From: Bacilli bacterium
GTDB taxonomy: Bacteria; Bacillota_I; Bacilli_A; Izemoplasmatales; Hujiaoplasmataceae
DNA: 32,792 nucleotides
Direction of reading: 5' to 3'
Assembly (NCBI GenBank): GCA_016935815.1
Contig: JAFGQH010000064.1
Span: 1 to 32,792, forward strand
A program made the position numbers and the translations under genes. Below are positions 25,302-32,792 of the stretch, piece after piece (positions within the stretch are counted from its first letter, which is position 1; each line of letters starts with the position of its first letter). The notes beneath the pieces were generated by a model. That model made no database searches. It was not told the origin of the DNA and saw only the letters and a program-made list of their open reading frames with translations.

Positions 25302-25658
25302 CTAGAAATTGAGCCCTTCGGCTCTTGCGGCATCCGCCAATGCTTTCACTCTACCGTGGTACAAATAACCACCACGATCGAATACTACTGTTTTATATCC
25401 TTTTTCAATCGCCAGTTTGGCAATCGCTGTACCGACAAGCGTAGCGCCGGCTACATTGGATCCATTCGCATCTTTCATATCTTTGGAGTTCGCTTGTGCC
25501 AAAGTAGTTCCGCTCAAATCATCAATTAATTGAGCGTAGATGTTTTTGTTTGAACGGAAAACATTCAGACGAGGTCTTTCCGGTGTTCCCTTGATGGTGA
25601 ATCGGATGCGACGATGTCTTTTGATTCTCTGTTTATTCTTATTCACTGGTTTAAACAT
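25302..25658 (-). CDS. rplR: 50S ribosomal protein L18
   Basis: 118 residues. Basic N-terminus ([19 protein letters not shown]), then [20 protein letters not shown] and the C-terminal [25 protein letters not shown], all standard. Binds 5S rRNA in the central protuberance with L5. Start is 16 bp after rplF. Confidence 0.98.
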   Translation of the reverse strand: MFKPVNKNKQRIKRHRRIRFTIKGTPERPRLNVFRSNKNIYAQLIDDLSGTTLAQANSKDMKDANGSNVAGATLVGTAIAKLAIEKGYKTVVFDRGGYLYHGRVKALADAARAEGLNF

Positions 25659-25674
25659 ACTATCACCTCGCTAA

Positions 25675-26223
25675 TTACTTAGCTGTTTTCCCTTCTTTAC
25701 GACGTACATGTTCGTCTCTGTAACGAATACCTTTTCCAAGATATGGTTCTGGTGGACGAACCTTGCGAACGTTCGCTGCGAACTCGCCAACGATTTGCTT
25801 GTTGGCACCTTTGATACGAACTTCCGTATTTTTGTTCTTCGGAATTTCCACTTCGATTCCTTCTGGAATCGCCATTTCGACTGGATTAGAATATCCGACG
25901 TTCAAGACCAATGTTTGTGGGTCTTTTAATTGAGCACGATATCCGACACCTTTGATGTCGAGAATTTTTTCATAACCGTTTGTTACTCCAATAACCATAT
26001 TATTCAACAACGCTCTTGTTGTTCCATGTAAGGAACGGTTGCGTAGTGAATCGTTTGGCCGGGTTACAGAAAGTTCTTGATTTTCGAGCTTGATGTCCAT
26101 GTTTTCATGGAATCCAAAGCTCAGTTCCCCTTTTGGTCCTTTTACGACAACGAAATTCTCTTCATTGATCGTAATGGTTACACCTTCAGGAACTTTGATC
26201 GTTTGTCTACCAACACGACTCAT
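25675..26223 (-). CDS. rplF: 50S ribosomal protein L6
   Basis: 182 residues. MSRVGRQTIKVPEGVTI at the start, two repeats of the L6 fold, and the 23S-binding signature PEPYLGKGIRYRDEHVRRKEGKTAK at the C-terminus. Lies near the L7/L12 stalk and the sarcin-ricin loop. 28 bp after rpsH, with an AGGTGCA-type ribosome site (GGAGGTGC). Confidence 0.98.
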   Translation of the reverse strand: MSRVGRQTIKVPEGVTITINEENFVVVKGPKGELSFGFHENMDIKLENQELSVTRPNDSLRNRSLHGTTRALLNNMVIGVTNGYEKILDIKGVGYRAQLKDPQTLVLNVGYSNPVEMAIPEGIEVEIPKNKNTEVRIKGANKQIVGEFAANVRKVRPPEPYLGKGIRYRDEHVRRKEGKTAK

Positions 26224-26251
26224 AGTTTTCTTGCACCTCCATTATCATTGC

Positions 26252-26650
26252 TTACCATACATATGCAAGCACTTCGCCACCGATTTTTTGTTTTCTAGCA
26301 GCACGATCGGTCATAAGACCGTTTGAAGTGGAGATGATTGCGATTCCTAGGCCGTTTAAGACCTTAGGTAGATCATCTGTCTTGGCATACACACGTAAAC
26401 CAGGTTTGCTGATTTTTTTCAAACCTCTGATTACTCTTTCTTCATTTTGTAAATATTTCAACGTGATTCTCAAAGCACCTTGTACTCCGTCATTCAAGCG
26501 TTCGAAATCAGTGATGTATCCTTCGCGTTTCAAAACTTCGAGGATTTCCGCTTTCAGTTTTGAAGCGGGGACATCAACTGTTTTATGTTTCATTTGATTA
26601 GCATTGCGGATTCTTGTCAGCATATCCGCAATCGGATCTGTCATTACCAT
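26252..26650 (-). CDS. rpsH: 30S ribosomal protein S8
   Basis: 132 residues. [18 protein letters not shown] matches the Bacillus N-terminus and decides for the first ATG, nine bases from an AGGAGG site. [26 protein letters not shown] is the diagnostic C-terminus. Binds helix 21 of 16S rRNA; in E. coli it is the translational repressor of the spc operon, but I did not find an equivalent site here. Confidence 0.98.
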   Translation of the reverse strand: MVMTDPIADMLTRIRNANQMKHKTVDVPASKLKAEILEVLKREGYITDFERLNDGVQGALRITLKYLQNEERVIRGLKKISKPGLRVYAKTDDLPKVLNGLGIAIISTSNGLMTDRAARKQKIGGEVLAYVW

Positions 26651-26674
26651 ATTATAATGCCTCCTTCCTTCATC

Positions 26675-26860
26675 CTACCAACTAGCTTTCTTAACGCCAG
26701 GAATCTGGCCTTTGTAAGCTAGTTCACGGAAACAAATACGACAAAGTTTGAATTTGCGATATACAGCGTGAGGACGTCCACAACGTTCACATCTTGTATA
26801 TTCTCTTACCGGGAATTTAGATCCACGTTTTTGACTGATTTTCTTTGATGTTTTAGCCAT
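26675..26860 (-). CDS. rpsN: 30S ribosomal protein S14, type Z
   Basis: 61 residues, the short zinc-binding form. [20 protein letters not shown] supplies the four cysteines of the zinc ribbon, and the protein ends IPGVKKASW as usual. This form is typical of Firmicutes and Mollicutes; no zinc-independent paralogue is in the window. 10 bp after rplE. Confidence 0.98.
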   Translation of the reverse strand: MAKTSKKISQKRGSKFPVREYTRCERCGRPHAVYRKFKLCRICFRELAYKGQIPGVKKASW

Positions 26861-26870
26861 TTTGTCCTCC

Positions 26871-27410
26871 TTATCGTCTGAAAGGCATTCCGAATTGTTT
26901 TAACAGTTCGTATGCTTCCTGATCTGAATTTGCTGTTGTTACGATAACAATATCCATACCACGGATCTTGCTCACTTTATCATAGTTGATTTCAGGGAAG
27001 ATCAGTTGTTCTTTCACACCAAGTGTGTAGTTTCCTCTACCGTCAAATCCTTTTGGATTGACGCCTCTGAAGTCTCTCACACGTGGCAACGCGATGGTTA
27101 CCAACTTGTCAAAGAATTCATACATTCTTTCCCCTCTTAAGGTTACTTTGCAGCCGATTGGCATTCCTTCACGAAGCTTGAAGCTCGCGATGGATTTCTT
27201 AGCTCTTGTCACTAGTGGTTTTTGCCCTGTGATTTGAGTCAATTCGACTACAGCATCGTCCAATACTTTCGGATTCTGGACAGCATCACCAGCACCGATA
27301 TTGATGACGATCTTGCTAATTTTCGGAGCTTCCATGACGGAAGTGTAGTTGAATTTTTCTACCAAAGCTGAAACGATTGTAGCTTTATATTTTTCTTGTA
27401 ATCTATTCAT
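26871..27410 (-). CDS. rplE: 50S ribosomal protein L5
   Basis: 179 residues. Signature [15 protein letters not shown], then [51 protein letters not shown] and the C-terminal [17 protein letters not shown]. Binds 5S rRNA and contacts P-site tRNA. Normal length and order between rplX and rpsN. Confidence 0.98.
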   Translation of the reverse strand: MNRLQEKYKATIVSALVEKFNYTSVMEAPKISKIVINIGAGDAVQNPKVLDDAVVELTQITGQKPLVTRAKKSIASFKLREGMPIGCKVTLRGERMYEFFDKLVTIALPRVRDFRGVNPKGFDGRGNYTLGVKEQLIFPEINYDKVSKIRGMDIVIVTTANSDQEAYELLKQFGMPFRR

Positions 27411-27425
27411 CTGTTACTCCCTTCA

Positions 27426-27764
27426 TTAGTCCAAAACTTCGCCGGATTTTTTTGCAAATCTGACTTTGACTTCTTGATCTTCTTTTTTGACTTTCTTAGT
27501 GATAGTCTTATAGCCGATCTTAGTCGGTTTTTTTGTTTTTGGATCAATCAACATGACGTTGGATGCGTTGATTGGTTTGTCGACTTCGACAATACCACCA
27601 TCTGGATTTGCTTGTGAAGGTTTCAAGTGTTTCTTCACTTTGCTTAAACCTTCGCCTTCCAATACGACACGATTGCTCTTATTAAGAATTTTGAAAATAG
27701 TACCTTCTTTTCCCTTGTCTGCACCAGAGATTATAACGACTTTATCGCCTTTTTTAAATTTCAT
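27426..27764 (-). CDS. rplX: 50S ribosomal protein L24
   Basis: 112 residues, slightly longer than the usual 101-105. The KOW motif is at the N-terminus ([21 protein letters not shown]), followed by [38 protein letters not shown]. An early 23S assembly initiator. The extra residues lie in the Lys-rich C-terminal part ([21 protein letters not shown]). Confidence 0.97.
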   Translation of the reverse strand: MKFKKGDKVVIISGADKGKEGTIFKILNKSNRVVLEGEGLSKVKKHLKPSQANPDGGIVEVDKPINASNVMLIDPKTKKPTKIGYKTITKKVKKEDQEVKVRFAKKSGEVLD

Positions 27765-27777
27765 TCTGTCGGCCTCC

Positions 27778-28146
27778 TTATAATACTTCCGGAGCTAGAG
27801 AAACGATTTTAGTAAATTCCTTATCTCTCAACTCTCTTGCAACAGGACCAAAGATACGAGTTCCCTTTGGACTCTTGTCATCTTTGATAATGACTGCTGC
27901 GTTATCATCAAATCTTACGAATGAACCGTCTGCACGACGAATTGCAGCTTTTGTTCTTACGATTACTGCTTTTACAATTTCACCTTTTTTCACGACTCCA
28001 CCAGGTGTGGCAGTCTTGACAGTAGCTACTATGATGTCACCAATGTGCGCATATTTGCGGCTGGTACCACCAAGGACTTTGATTGTCAAGATTTCACGAG
28101 CTCCTGAGTTGTCCGCGATTTTCAGTCTAGTTTCTTGTTGTATCAT
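27778..28146 (-). CDS. rplN: 50S ribosomal protein L14
   Basis: 122 residues. [18 protein letters not shown] at the start, [32 protein letters not shown] in the middle, and [26 protein letters not shown] at the end, all invariant family blocks. Contacts 16S helix 14 in the intersubunit bridge and L19. 15 bp after rpsQ. Confidence 0.98.
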   Translation of the reverse strand: MIQQETRLKIADNSGAREILTIKVLGGTSRKYAHIGDIIVATVKTATPGGVVKKGEIVKAVIVRTKAAIRRADGSFVRFDDNAAVIIKDDKSPKGTRIFGPVARELRDKEFTKIVSLAPEVL

Positions 28147-28161
28147 GATTGGACCCCCCGT

Positions 28162-28428
28162 CTACTCGATGCTTTCGTGTTGTTCCACGATTTCAATCAA
28201 GCGGAAGCGTTTTGTCTTCGAAAGCGGACGGCTTTCGGTAATTCTGACAACGTCGCCTGTATGCGCTTCATTCTTTTCATCGTGTGCTCTGAATTTCTTC
28301 GAAGAAATTACTCGCTTGCTATATAAAGGATGCTTTTTGTAAGTAGTAACCAATACTGTGATTGTCTTGTCATTCTTGTCGGAAACAACGGTTCCTGTAA
28401 ATACTTTACGATTTTTTGTATTTTCCAT
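28162..28428 (-). CDS. rpsQ: 30S ribosomal protein S17
   Basis: 88 residues. OB-fold protein with [64 protein letters not shown]. Primary 16S binding protein. Start 14 bp after rpmC with a GGAGG site. Confidence 0.98.
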   Translation of the reverse strand: MENTKNRKVFTGTVVSDKNDKTITVLVTTYKKHPLYSKRVISSKKFRAHDEKNEAHTGDVVRITESRPLSKTKRFRLIEIVEQHESIE

Positions 28429-28442
28429 AGTGTGCCTCCTCC

Positions 28443-28637
28443 TTATTTACTTTCTCTCTCAGTAAGAACTGTTTTCATTCTGGCGATCGTTTTCTTAACG
28501 ATGCCAAGGCGTGCAGTGTTTTCAAGTTGTCCTGTCGCTTGTTTGAAACGCAGGTTGAACAATTCGTTCTTAAGATTTTCGATTTCTTTCAAAATCACTT
28601 CGGTGTCCATCTCACGGATGTTTTTTGCATACATCAT
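28443..28637 (-). CDS. rpmC: 50S ribosomal protein L29
   Basis: 64 residues, a two-helix protein: [43 protein letters not shown] is the family core. It lies at the peptide exit tunnel and forms part of the docking site for signal recognition particle and trigger factor together with L23. The start overlaps the rplP stop by four bases (ATGA). Confidence 0.97.
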   Translation of the reverse strand: MMYAKNIREMDTEVILKEIENLKNELFNLRFKQATGQLENTARLGIVKKTIARMKTVLTERESK

Positions 28638-29056
28638 TTTGAATCACCACTTTCTTTCTTAACAAACTTCGTTTTGATCGGCAGTTTATGTGAAGCCAAT
28701 CGCAACGCTTCTTTCGCTGTCACTTCGTCAACACCAGCAACCTCGAAGATTACTTGTCCTGCTTTGACAACAGCTACCCATTCTTCCGGAGAACCTTTAC
28801 CGGATCCCATACGGACTTCCAATGGTTTCTTGGTTTTTGCCAAGTGCGGGAAGATCTTAATCCAGACCTTACCGGTTCTTTTCATATAACGAGTCATCGC
28901 GATACGGCTTGCCTCGATTTGACGTGCTGTTATCCATGCGCCATCAAGAGCTTGCAATCCGAATTCACCGAAGTCCACGCCAGTGTTACCTTTGGCTTTT
29001 CCCTCATAACTAACGCGATGAGGACGACGATATTTCGTTCTCTTAGGCATTAACAT
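28634..29056 (-). CDS. rplP: 50S ribosomal protein L16
   Basis: 140 residues. [24 protein letters not shown] corresponds to the MLLPKR start of the Bacillus protein, so the first of two Met codons is chosen; a GGGGG ribosome site lies ten bases upstream inside the rpsC end. [35 protein letters not shown] and [18 protein letters not shown] are diagnostic. L16 contacts A-site tRNA. Confidence 0.98.
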   Translation of the reverse strand: MLMPKRTKYRRPHRVSYEGKAKGNTGVDFGEFGLQALDGAWITARQIEASRIAMTRYMKRTGKVWIKIFPHLAKTKKPLEVRMGSGKGSPEEWVAVVKAGQVIFEVAGVDEVTAKEALRLASHKLPIKTKFVKKESGDSK

Positions 29057-29058
29057 TT

Positions 29059-29709
29059 TTACTTGGCCCCCTTCTTCTTGGAAGGAAGAATTTCACCTTT
29101 GTAAATCCATACTTTGACACCCAATTTACCATAAGTGGTCATCGCTTCCGCTAAAGCGTAATCGATATTGGCTCTCAATGTATGAAGAGGTACGTTCCCT
29201 TCGCTATATCCTTCGCTGCGGGCCATTTCAGCTCCACCAAGGCGACCAGAGATCAACGTTTTGCATCCTTTAGCCCCTGATTTTAGGGCGCGTTGGATTG
29301 CGACTTTTTGAACGCGTCTGAATGACGCTCTGTTTTCCAATTGGCGTGCGATGTTCTCAGCCACCAAGAGGGCATCAATTTCCGGACGTTTGATTTCCAC
29401 AACGTTCAGGTATACTGTTTTGCTTGTCAATTGTTCCAATTTGGATACGACTGCTTTTTTTGTCTCAGCGTTTCTACCGATAACCATACCTGGTTTTGCG
29501 GTATTCACCGTGATAATAACTCTTTTTTTACTACGTTCGATCTCGATTTTGGAAACGCTAGCGTTTTTGTATAGATCGTAGATCAATTCGCGGATCTTGA
29601 TGTCTTCTTGCAACAAGTCAGCGACTTCGTTCTTATCCGCATACCATCTTGATTCCCAATCAAGGATGATTCCTATGCGTTGTCCAATCGGATTAACTTT
29701 TTGTCCCAT
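29059..29709 (-). CDS. rpsC: 30S ribosomal protein S3
   Basis: 216 residues. [14 protein letters not shown] at the N-terminus, a KH domain with [19 protein letters not shown], and the C-terminal [37 protein letters not shown]. Forms part of the mRNA entry helicase with S4 and S5. Two bases separate it from rplP. Confidence 0.98.
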   Translation of the reverse strand: MGQKVNPIGQRIGIILDWESRWYADKNEVADLLQEDIKIRELIYDLYKNASVSKIEIERSKKRVIITVNTAKPGMVIGRNAETKKAVVSKLEQLTSKTVYLNVVEIKRPEIDALLVAENIARQLENRASFRRVQKVAIQRALKSGAKGCKTLISGRLGGAEMARSEGYSEGNVPLHTLRANIDYALAEAMTTYGKLGVKVWIYKGEILPSKKKGAK

Positions 29710-29719
29710 AAAAATCCTC

Positions 29720-30055
29720 CTATTCTTTCTCAGCCACTGTGATGTAGATGTGACTGGATCTCTTCAAGATTTGGAATGCTCTACCTTGTGCATGTGGTTG
29801 GAAACGTTTCATCGTTTTCCCCTCGCCAACGTAGATTTCTTTGACAAACAGATTTGCTTGTTCCATTTGATAATTGTGCTCCGCGTTTGCAACTGCGGAT
29901 TTCAATAGTTTTTCAACAACGATGGATGCTCTTCTTGGAGTACCCCTTAAGATTGCGTATGCATCACCGACGTTTTTGCCTCTGATCAAATCAATGACCA
30001 ATTTCACTTTGCGAGGAGAAATTCTGACGGATTTCGCTACTGCTTTTGCTTCCAT
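29720..30055 (-). CDS. rplV: 50S ribosomal protein L22
   Basis: 111 residues. [23 protein letters not shown] at the start, the tunnel-lining hairpin region around [29 protein letters not shown], and the end ITVAEKE. The loop reaches the exit-tunnel constriction where macrolides bind. The ATG overlaps the rpsS stop by one base (TAATG). Confidence 0.98.
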   Translation of the reverse strand: MEAKAVAKSVRISPRKVKLVIDLIRGKNVGDAYAILRGTPRRASIVVEKLLKSAVANAEHNYQMEQANLFVKEIYVGEGKTMKRFQPHAQGRAFQILKRSSHIYITVAEKE

Positions 30056-30339
30056 TATTTCTTACCTCCCTTAGTTGCTTTCTTATCGGCGTGACCGCGA
30101 TAACTTCTAGTCGGAGCGAACTCTCCCAACTTGTGACCGACCATATCTTCTGTGACGTACACAGGAATATGTTCTCTACCATTGTGAACACCAATTGTTA
30201 GGCCTACGAAGTTAGGGAAGACAGTGGAACGTCTCGACCATGTTTGAATTACTTTTTTTGAGTTTGCCTTGTTTGCGGCAACGACTTTATTCATTAAGTG
30301 ATCGTCGCAAAATGGACCTTTTTTAATTGAACGTGACAT
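30055..30339 (-). CDS. rpsS: 30S ribosomal protein S19
   Basis: 94 residues. [65 protein letters not shown] and a basic tail are diagnostic. Located in the 30S head with S13. 17 bp after rplB, overlapping rplV by one base. Confidence 0.98.
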   Translation of the reverse strand: MSRSIKKGPFCDDHLMNKVVAANKANSKKVIQTWSRRSTVFPNFVGLTIGVHNGREHIPVYVTEDMVGHKLGEFAPTRSYRGHADKKATKGGKK

Positions 30340-30356
30340 ATTGAGTTCCTCCTTCC

Positions 30357-31187
30357 TTATTTATTTCTTCTTCTAACGATCAATTTATCGCTAGGCTTAT
30401 GATTCTTTCTAGTAATCTTACCAAGTGCAACTTTACCCCAAGGAGTAAGTGGTGCAGGGTGTCCGATTGGTTGTTTTCCTTCTCCACCACCATGAGGGTG
30501 GTCGACAGGGTTCATAACAGAACCACGAACTGTTGGTTTGATACCCATATGTCTTTTTCTTCCGGCTTTACCTAAGCTGACCAAGGAGTAGAATTCGTTT
30601 CCGACTTCACCGATGGTTGCACGGCAGTTCCCAAGAATACGTCTTACTTCACCGGATTTCAAACGGATCAGAACATATTTTTCTTCCCGTCCAAGAATCT
30701 GAGCGCTTGTTCCTGCAGCGCGGATCAATTGTCCGCCTTTCCCAGGATACAATTCGATGTTGTGAATCACGGTACCGACAGGAATCAGTTTCAACGCTTT
30801 TGCGTTTCCAACTACGATATCTGCATTTTCTCCAGATTCGACAGTCATTCCGACTTCCAAACCTTTTGGAGCTAAGATATAACGTTTTTCACCATCTGCA
30901 TAATTGATCAATGCGATATTGGCTGTTCTGTTCGGATCGTATTCGATTGTGGATACTTTACCAGGGATACCATCTTTGTTTCGTTTGAAATCGATGATTC
31001 TGTATTTGCGTTTTGCGCCACCTGCTTGATGACGAACAGTGATTTTCCCTTGGTTGTTTCTACCACCGTTTTTCTTCAGAGTAGTCGTCAAGGATTTCTC
31101 TGGCTTAGCAGCTGTGATTTCGTTATAATCCAGCTTTGACATGTGTCGCGTACCATTGGTCTGCGGTTTATATTTGATTATAGCCAT
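30357..31187 (-). CDS. rplB: 50S ribosomal protein L2
   Basis: 276 residues. [19 protein letters not shown] near residue 45, the SH3-like central domain, and [19 protein letters not shown] with the conserved His in the loop near the peptidyl transferase centre. Ends [13 protein letters not shown]. Normal length. Follows rplW by 14 bp. Confidence 0.98.
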   Translation of the reverse strand: MAIIKYKPQTNGTRHMSKLDYNEITAAKPEKSLTTTLKKNGGRNNQGKITVRHQAGGAKRKYRIIDFKRNKDGIPGKVSTIEYDPNRTANIALINYADGEKRYILAPKGLEVGMTVESGENADIVVGNAKALKLIPVGTVIHNIELYPGKGGQLIRAAGTSAQILGREEKYVLIRLKSGEVRRILGNCRATIGEVGNEFYSLVSLGKAGRKRHMGIKPTVRGSVMNPVDHPHGGGEGKQPIGHPAPLTPWGKVALGKITRKNHKPSDKLIVRRRNK

Positions 31188-31201
31188 TATTGTCCCTCCT
31201 C

Positions 31202-31483
31202 TTAGACTTCGTAAATGTCGATCTTGTTGCCTTCTTTCAAGGTAACAACTGCTTTTGTAACCGAAGCGGTCAAACCGGTATACTGTCCGACTCTCTTTGT
31301 TTTCGGTTTCGAATTGATGACATTCACTTTCTCTACTTTTACTTTGAAGATTTCTTCAACTGCTTGTTTGATTTGAATCTTGTTTGCATTTTTGTTGACT
31401 TCAAATGTATATTTTCTGTCTTCTGCAAGTTTTGTTGTTTTTTCTGAAACGATCGGGCGTTTGATGATTTCATATTTATCCAT
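31202..31483 (-). CDS. rplW: 50S ribosomal protein L23
   Basis: 93 residues. [49 protein letters not shown] is the family core. Exit-tunnel protein that docks trigger factor and SRP. Starts one base past the rplD stop. Confidence 0.98.
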   Translation of the reverse strand: MDKYEIIKRPIVSEKTTKLAEDRKYTFEVNKNANKIQIKQAVEEIFKVKVEKVNVINSKPKTKRVGQYTGLTASVTKAVVTLKEGNKIDIYEV

Positions 31484-31484
31484 A

Positions 31485-32108
31485 TTAACTCAAAGCCTCC
31501 TCGATCTTTTTCAGCGCTGCTTCGGTCGCAACCAATTTATTTGCGTTCATGATGTCATACACGCTGATATGGTTGTAAGCAACTGCTTGAAGGTTTGGAA
31601 TGTTTTTGGATGCCGTCTCGATCATATCGGTTACTTCATCCACAAGAACCATTACCTTTCCTTCTACTTTCAAACTATTCAAGACTGTGACCATTTCTTT
31701 TGTCTTATGAGACGCAAGAACTAATGAGTCAACAGCCACTAGGTCGTTTTGTCTAACTTTATCCGATAATACTATCTTCAGAGCTAAACGTCTTACCTTT
31801 CTATTTACTTTATAACTGTAATCTCTTGGAGATGGACCGAACACGATACCACCGCCTGTATAATGCGGTGCACTAATCGTACCCTGACGAGCGTGTCCAG
31901 TACCTTTTTGACGATAAGGTTTCTTTCCACCGCCGGTTACTTCCGCTCTGGTTTTCACTTTTGCGGTTCCCTGACGCATAGCTGCTGTTTGTTGTTTCAC
32001 AACGTCATAGACAACTTGATTATTGCTTTCGACTGCAAATACGTCATCGCTCAGCTTCAAATTTCCAACAGATTCTCCTTGTTGATTCAACAATGCTAAT
32101 TTAGGCAT
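31485..32108 (-). CDS. rplD: 50S ribosomal protein L4
   Basis: 207 residues. The tunnel loop is seen at about residues 55-90 (AAMRQGTAKVKTRAEVTGGGKKPYRQKGTGHARQG), followed by GGGIVFGPSPRDYSYKVNRKVRRLAL. L4 lines the exit tunnel opposite L22; in E. coli it also represses the S10 operon, which is not established for Firmicutes. 24 bp after rplC with a GGAGGA site. Confidence 0.98.
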   Translation of the reverse strand: MPKLALLNQQGESVGNLKLSDDVFAVESNNQVVYDVVKQQTAAMRQGTAKVKTRAEVTGGGKKPYRQKGTGHARQGTISAPHYTGGGIVFGPSPRDYSYKVNRKVRRLALKIVLSDKVRQNDLVAVDSLVLASHKTKEMVTVLNSLKVEGKVMVLVDEVTDMIETASKNIPNLQAVAYNHISVYDIMNANKLVATEAALKKIEEALS

Positions 32109-32132
32109 AGTTTGTTCCTCCTTCCGATAATA

Positions 32133-32759
32133 TTACTTTTTAGTCGCGTTTTTAACGACGACTAATGATTTATTTGGTCCAGGTACATTGCCTTTGACTA
32201 ACAGGATGTTCTTTTCTGCATCTGCACGAACGACTGCTAGATTTTGAATTGTCACTGTGTCATGACCCATTCTTCCTGGCATGTTCTTACCTTTTCTAAT
32301 TCTGTTTGGTGCGATGACTCCCATCGAACCTACACCGCGGTGATATTTGGAACCGTGGGTGTTAAAACTTGTGTGTTGATTATGACGCTTGATAACACCG
32401 GCATAACCTTTTCCCTTAGAAGTTCCTGTTACGTCTACATAATCACCGGCGGTAAATATATCACATTTTACCTCCTGGCCGACTTCGTATTCTTCCATTC
32501 CTGAAAGACGAATCTCTTTTACGTAGCGCTTAGGTGTTGCTTCTGATTTTGCGAAATGTCCAGCTAATGGTTTGTTGATGATATTCGCTCTTTTGTTCAT
32601 GAATCCTAATTGAACTGCGAAATACCCATCGTTCTCAACTGACTTTTTTTGCAACACAACATTCGGTTCCACCGAAATTACTGTGACAGGAATCATTTTA
32701 CCAGCTTCATCAAATACTTGAGTCATTCCTACTTTTCTTCCTAAGATACCTTTTGCCAT
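32133..32759 (-). CDS. rplC: 50S ribosomal protein L3
   Basis: 208 residues. [20 protein letters not shown] at the N-terminus and [31 protein letters not shown], the loop that extends toward the peptidyl transferase centre. One of the two assembly-initiating 50S proteins. An AGGAGG site precedes the ATG, after the end of rpsJ. Confidence 0.98.
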   Translation of the reverse strand: MAKGILGRKVGMTQVFDEAGKMIPVTVISVEPNVVLQKKSVENDGYFAVQLGFMNKRANIINKPLAGHFAKSEATPKRYVKEIRLSGMEEYEVGQEVKCDIFTAGDYVDVTGTSKGKGYAGVIKRHNQHTSFNTHGSKYHRGVGSMGVIAPNRIRKGKNMPGRMGHDTVTIQNLAVVRADAEKNILLVKGNVPGPNKSLVVVKNATKK

Positions 32760-32770
32760 GAGTACACCTC

Positions 32771-32792
32771 CTATTTAATATTTTTTACTTCA
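32771..32792 (-). CDS. rpsJ: 30S ribosomal protein S10, last codons only (partial)
   Basis: Only the 3' end is in the window: reading the minus strand gives ...EVKNIK and TAG, 11 bases before the rplC ATG. This fits the basic or mixed C-terminus of S10 and the universal rpsJ-rplC order. Too short to prove by sequence alone. Confidence 0.55.

Overview
This 32.8 kb window is chromosomal housekeeping DNA from an AT-rich, Firmicutes-type bacterium. Nearly all genes lie on the minus strand, so transcription runs from high to low coordinates. UGA is used as a stop (for example in yegP and rplO) and Trp is encoded by UGG, so the genetic code is standard. The full S10-spc-alpha gene order, the zinc-type S14, the neighbouring ecfA1-ecfA2-ecfT-truA and rplM-rpsI blocks, and the tmk-holB-ricT-trmN6-rsmI-metG cluster fit a deep-branching Bacillota or free-living Mollicutes-like lineage (Acholeplasma/Izemoplasma/Erysipelotrichia side). 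That placement is inferred from gene content; no rRNA is present to confirm it.

Layout from right to left. 32792-18745: the ribosomal superoperon, starting with the last codons of rpsJ and running rplC, D, W, B, rpsS, rplV, rpsC, rplP, rpmC, rpsQ, rplN, X, E, rpsN, rpsH, rplF, R, rpsE, rpmD, rplO, secY, adk, map, infA, rpmJ, rpsM, rpsK, rpoA, rplQ, closed by a hairpin terminator. 18674-17288: two genes not usually found at this site, an unrecognised membrane-anchored protein and a protein joining a HEPN-like segment (RNxxxH) to a CBS pair. 17240-13687: ecfA1-ecfA2-ecfT (energy-coupling module for vitamin uptake) and truA, with overlapping coding ends. 11691-13654: the only plus-strand island, a Zn/Mn-type ABC transporter pair and a hotdog thioesterase, ending in a bidirectional terminator shared with truA. 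11579-4982: tmk, holB, ricT, trmN6, rsmI, a DJ-1/PfpI protein and metG, mostly overlapping or separated by a few bases, behind a convincing promoter. 4863-4024: rplM-rpsI with its own strong promoter and a possible autoregulatory leader. 3861-63: a four-unit YegP (DUF1508) protein, cardiolipin synthase and RmuC.

I found no mobile elements, CRISPR arrays, tRNAs, rRNAs or prophage genes, and no gene-free stretch above 300 bp. The window is mostly conserved core. The points that stand out are the HEPN-CBS fusion and its membrane-protein neighbour between rplQ and ecfA1, an about 82-residue extra N-terminal domain on TruA, an about 55-residue hydrophobic insertion in EcfT, a basic Asn/Arg-rich N-terminal tail on S5, a TTG start for infA, and a possible L13 leader.
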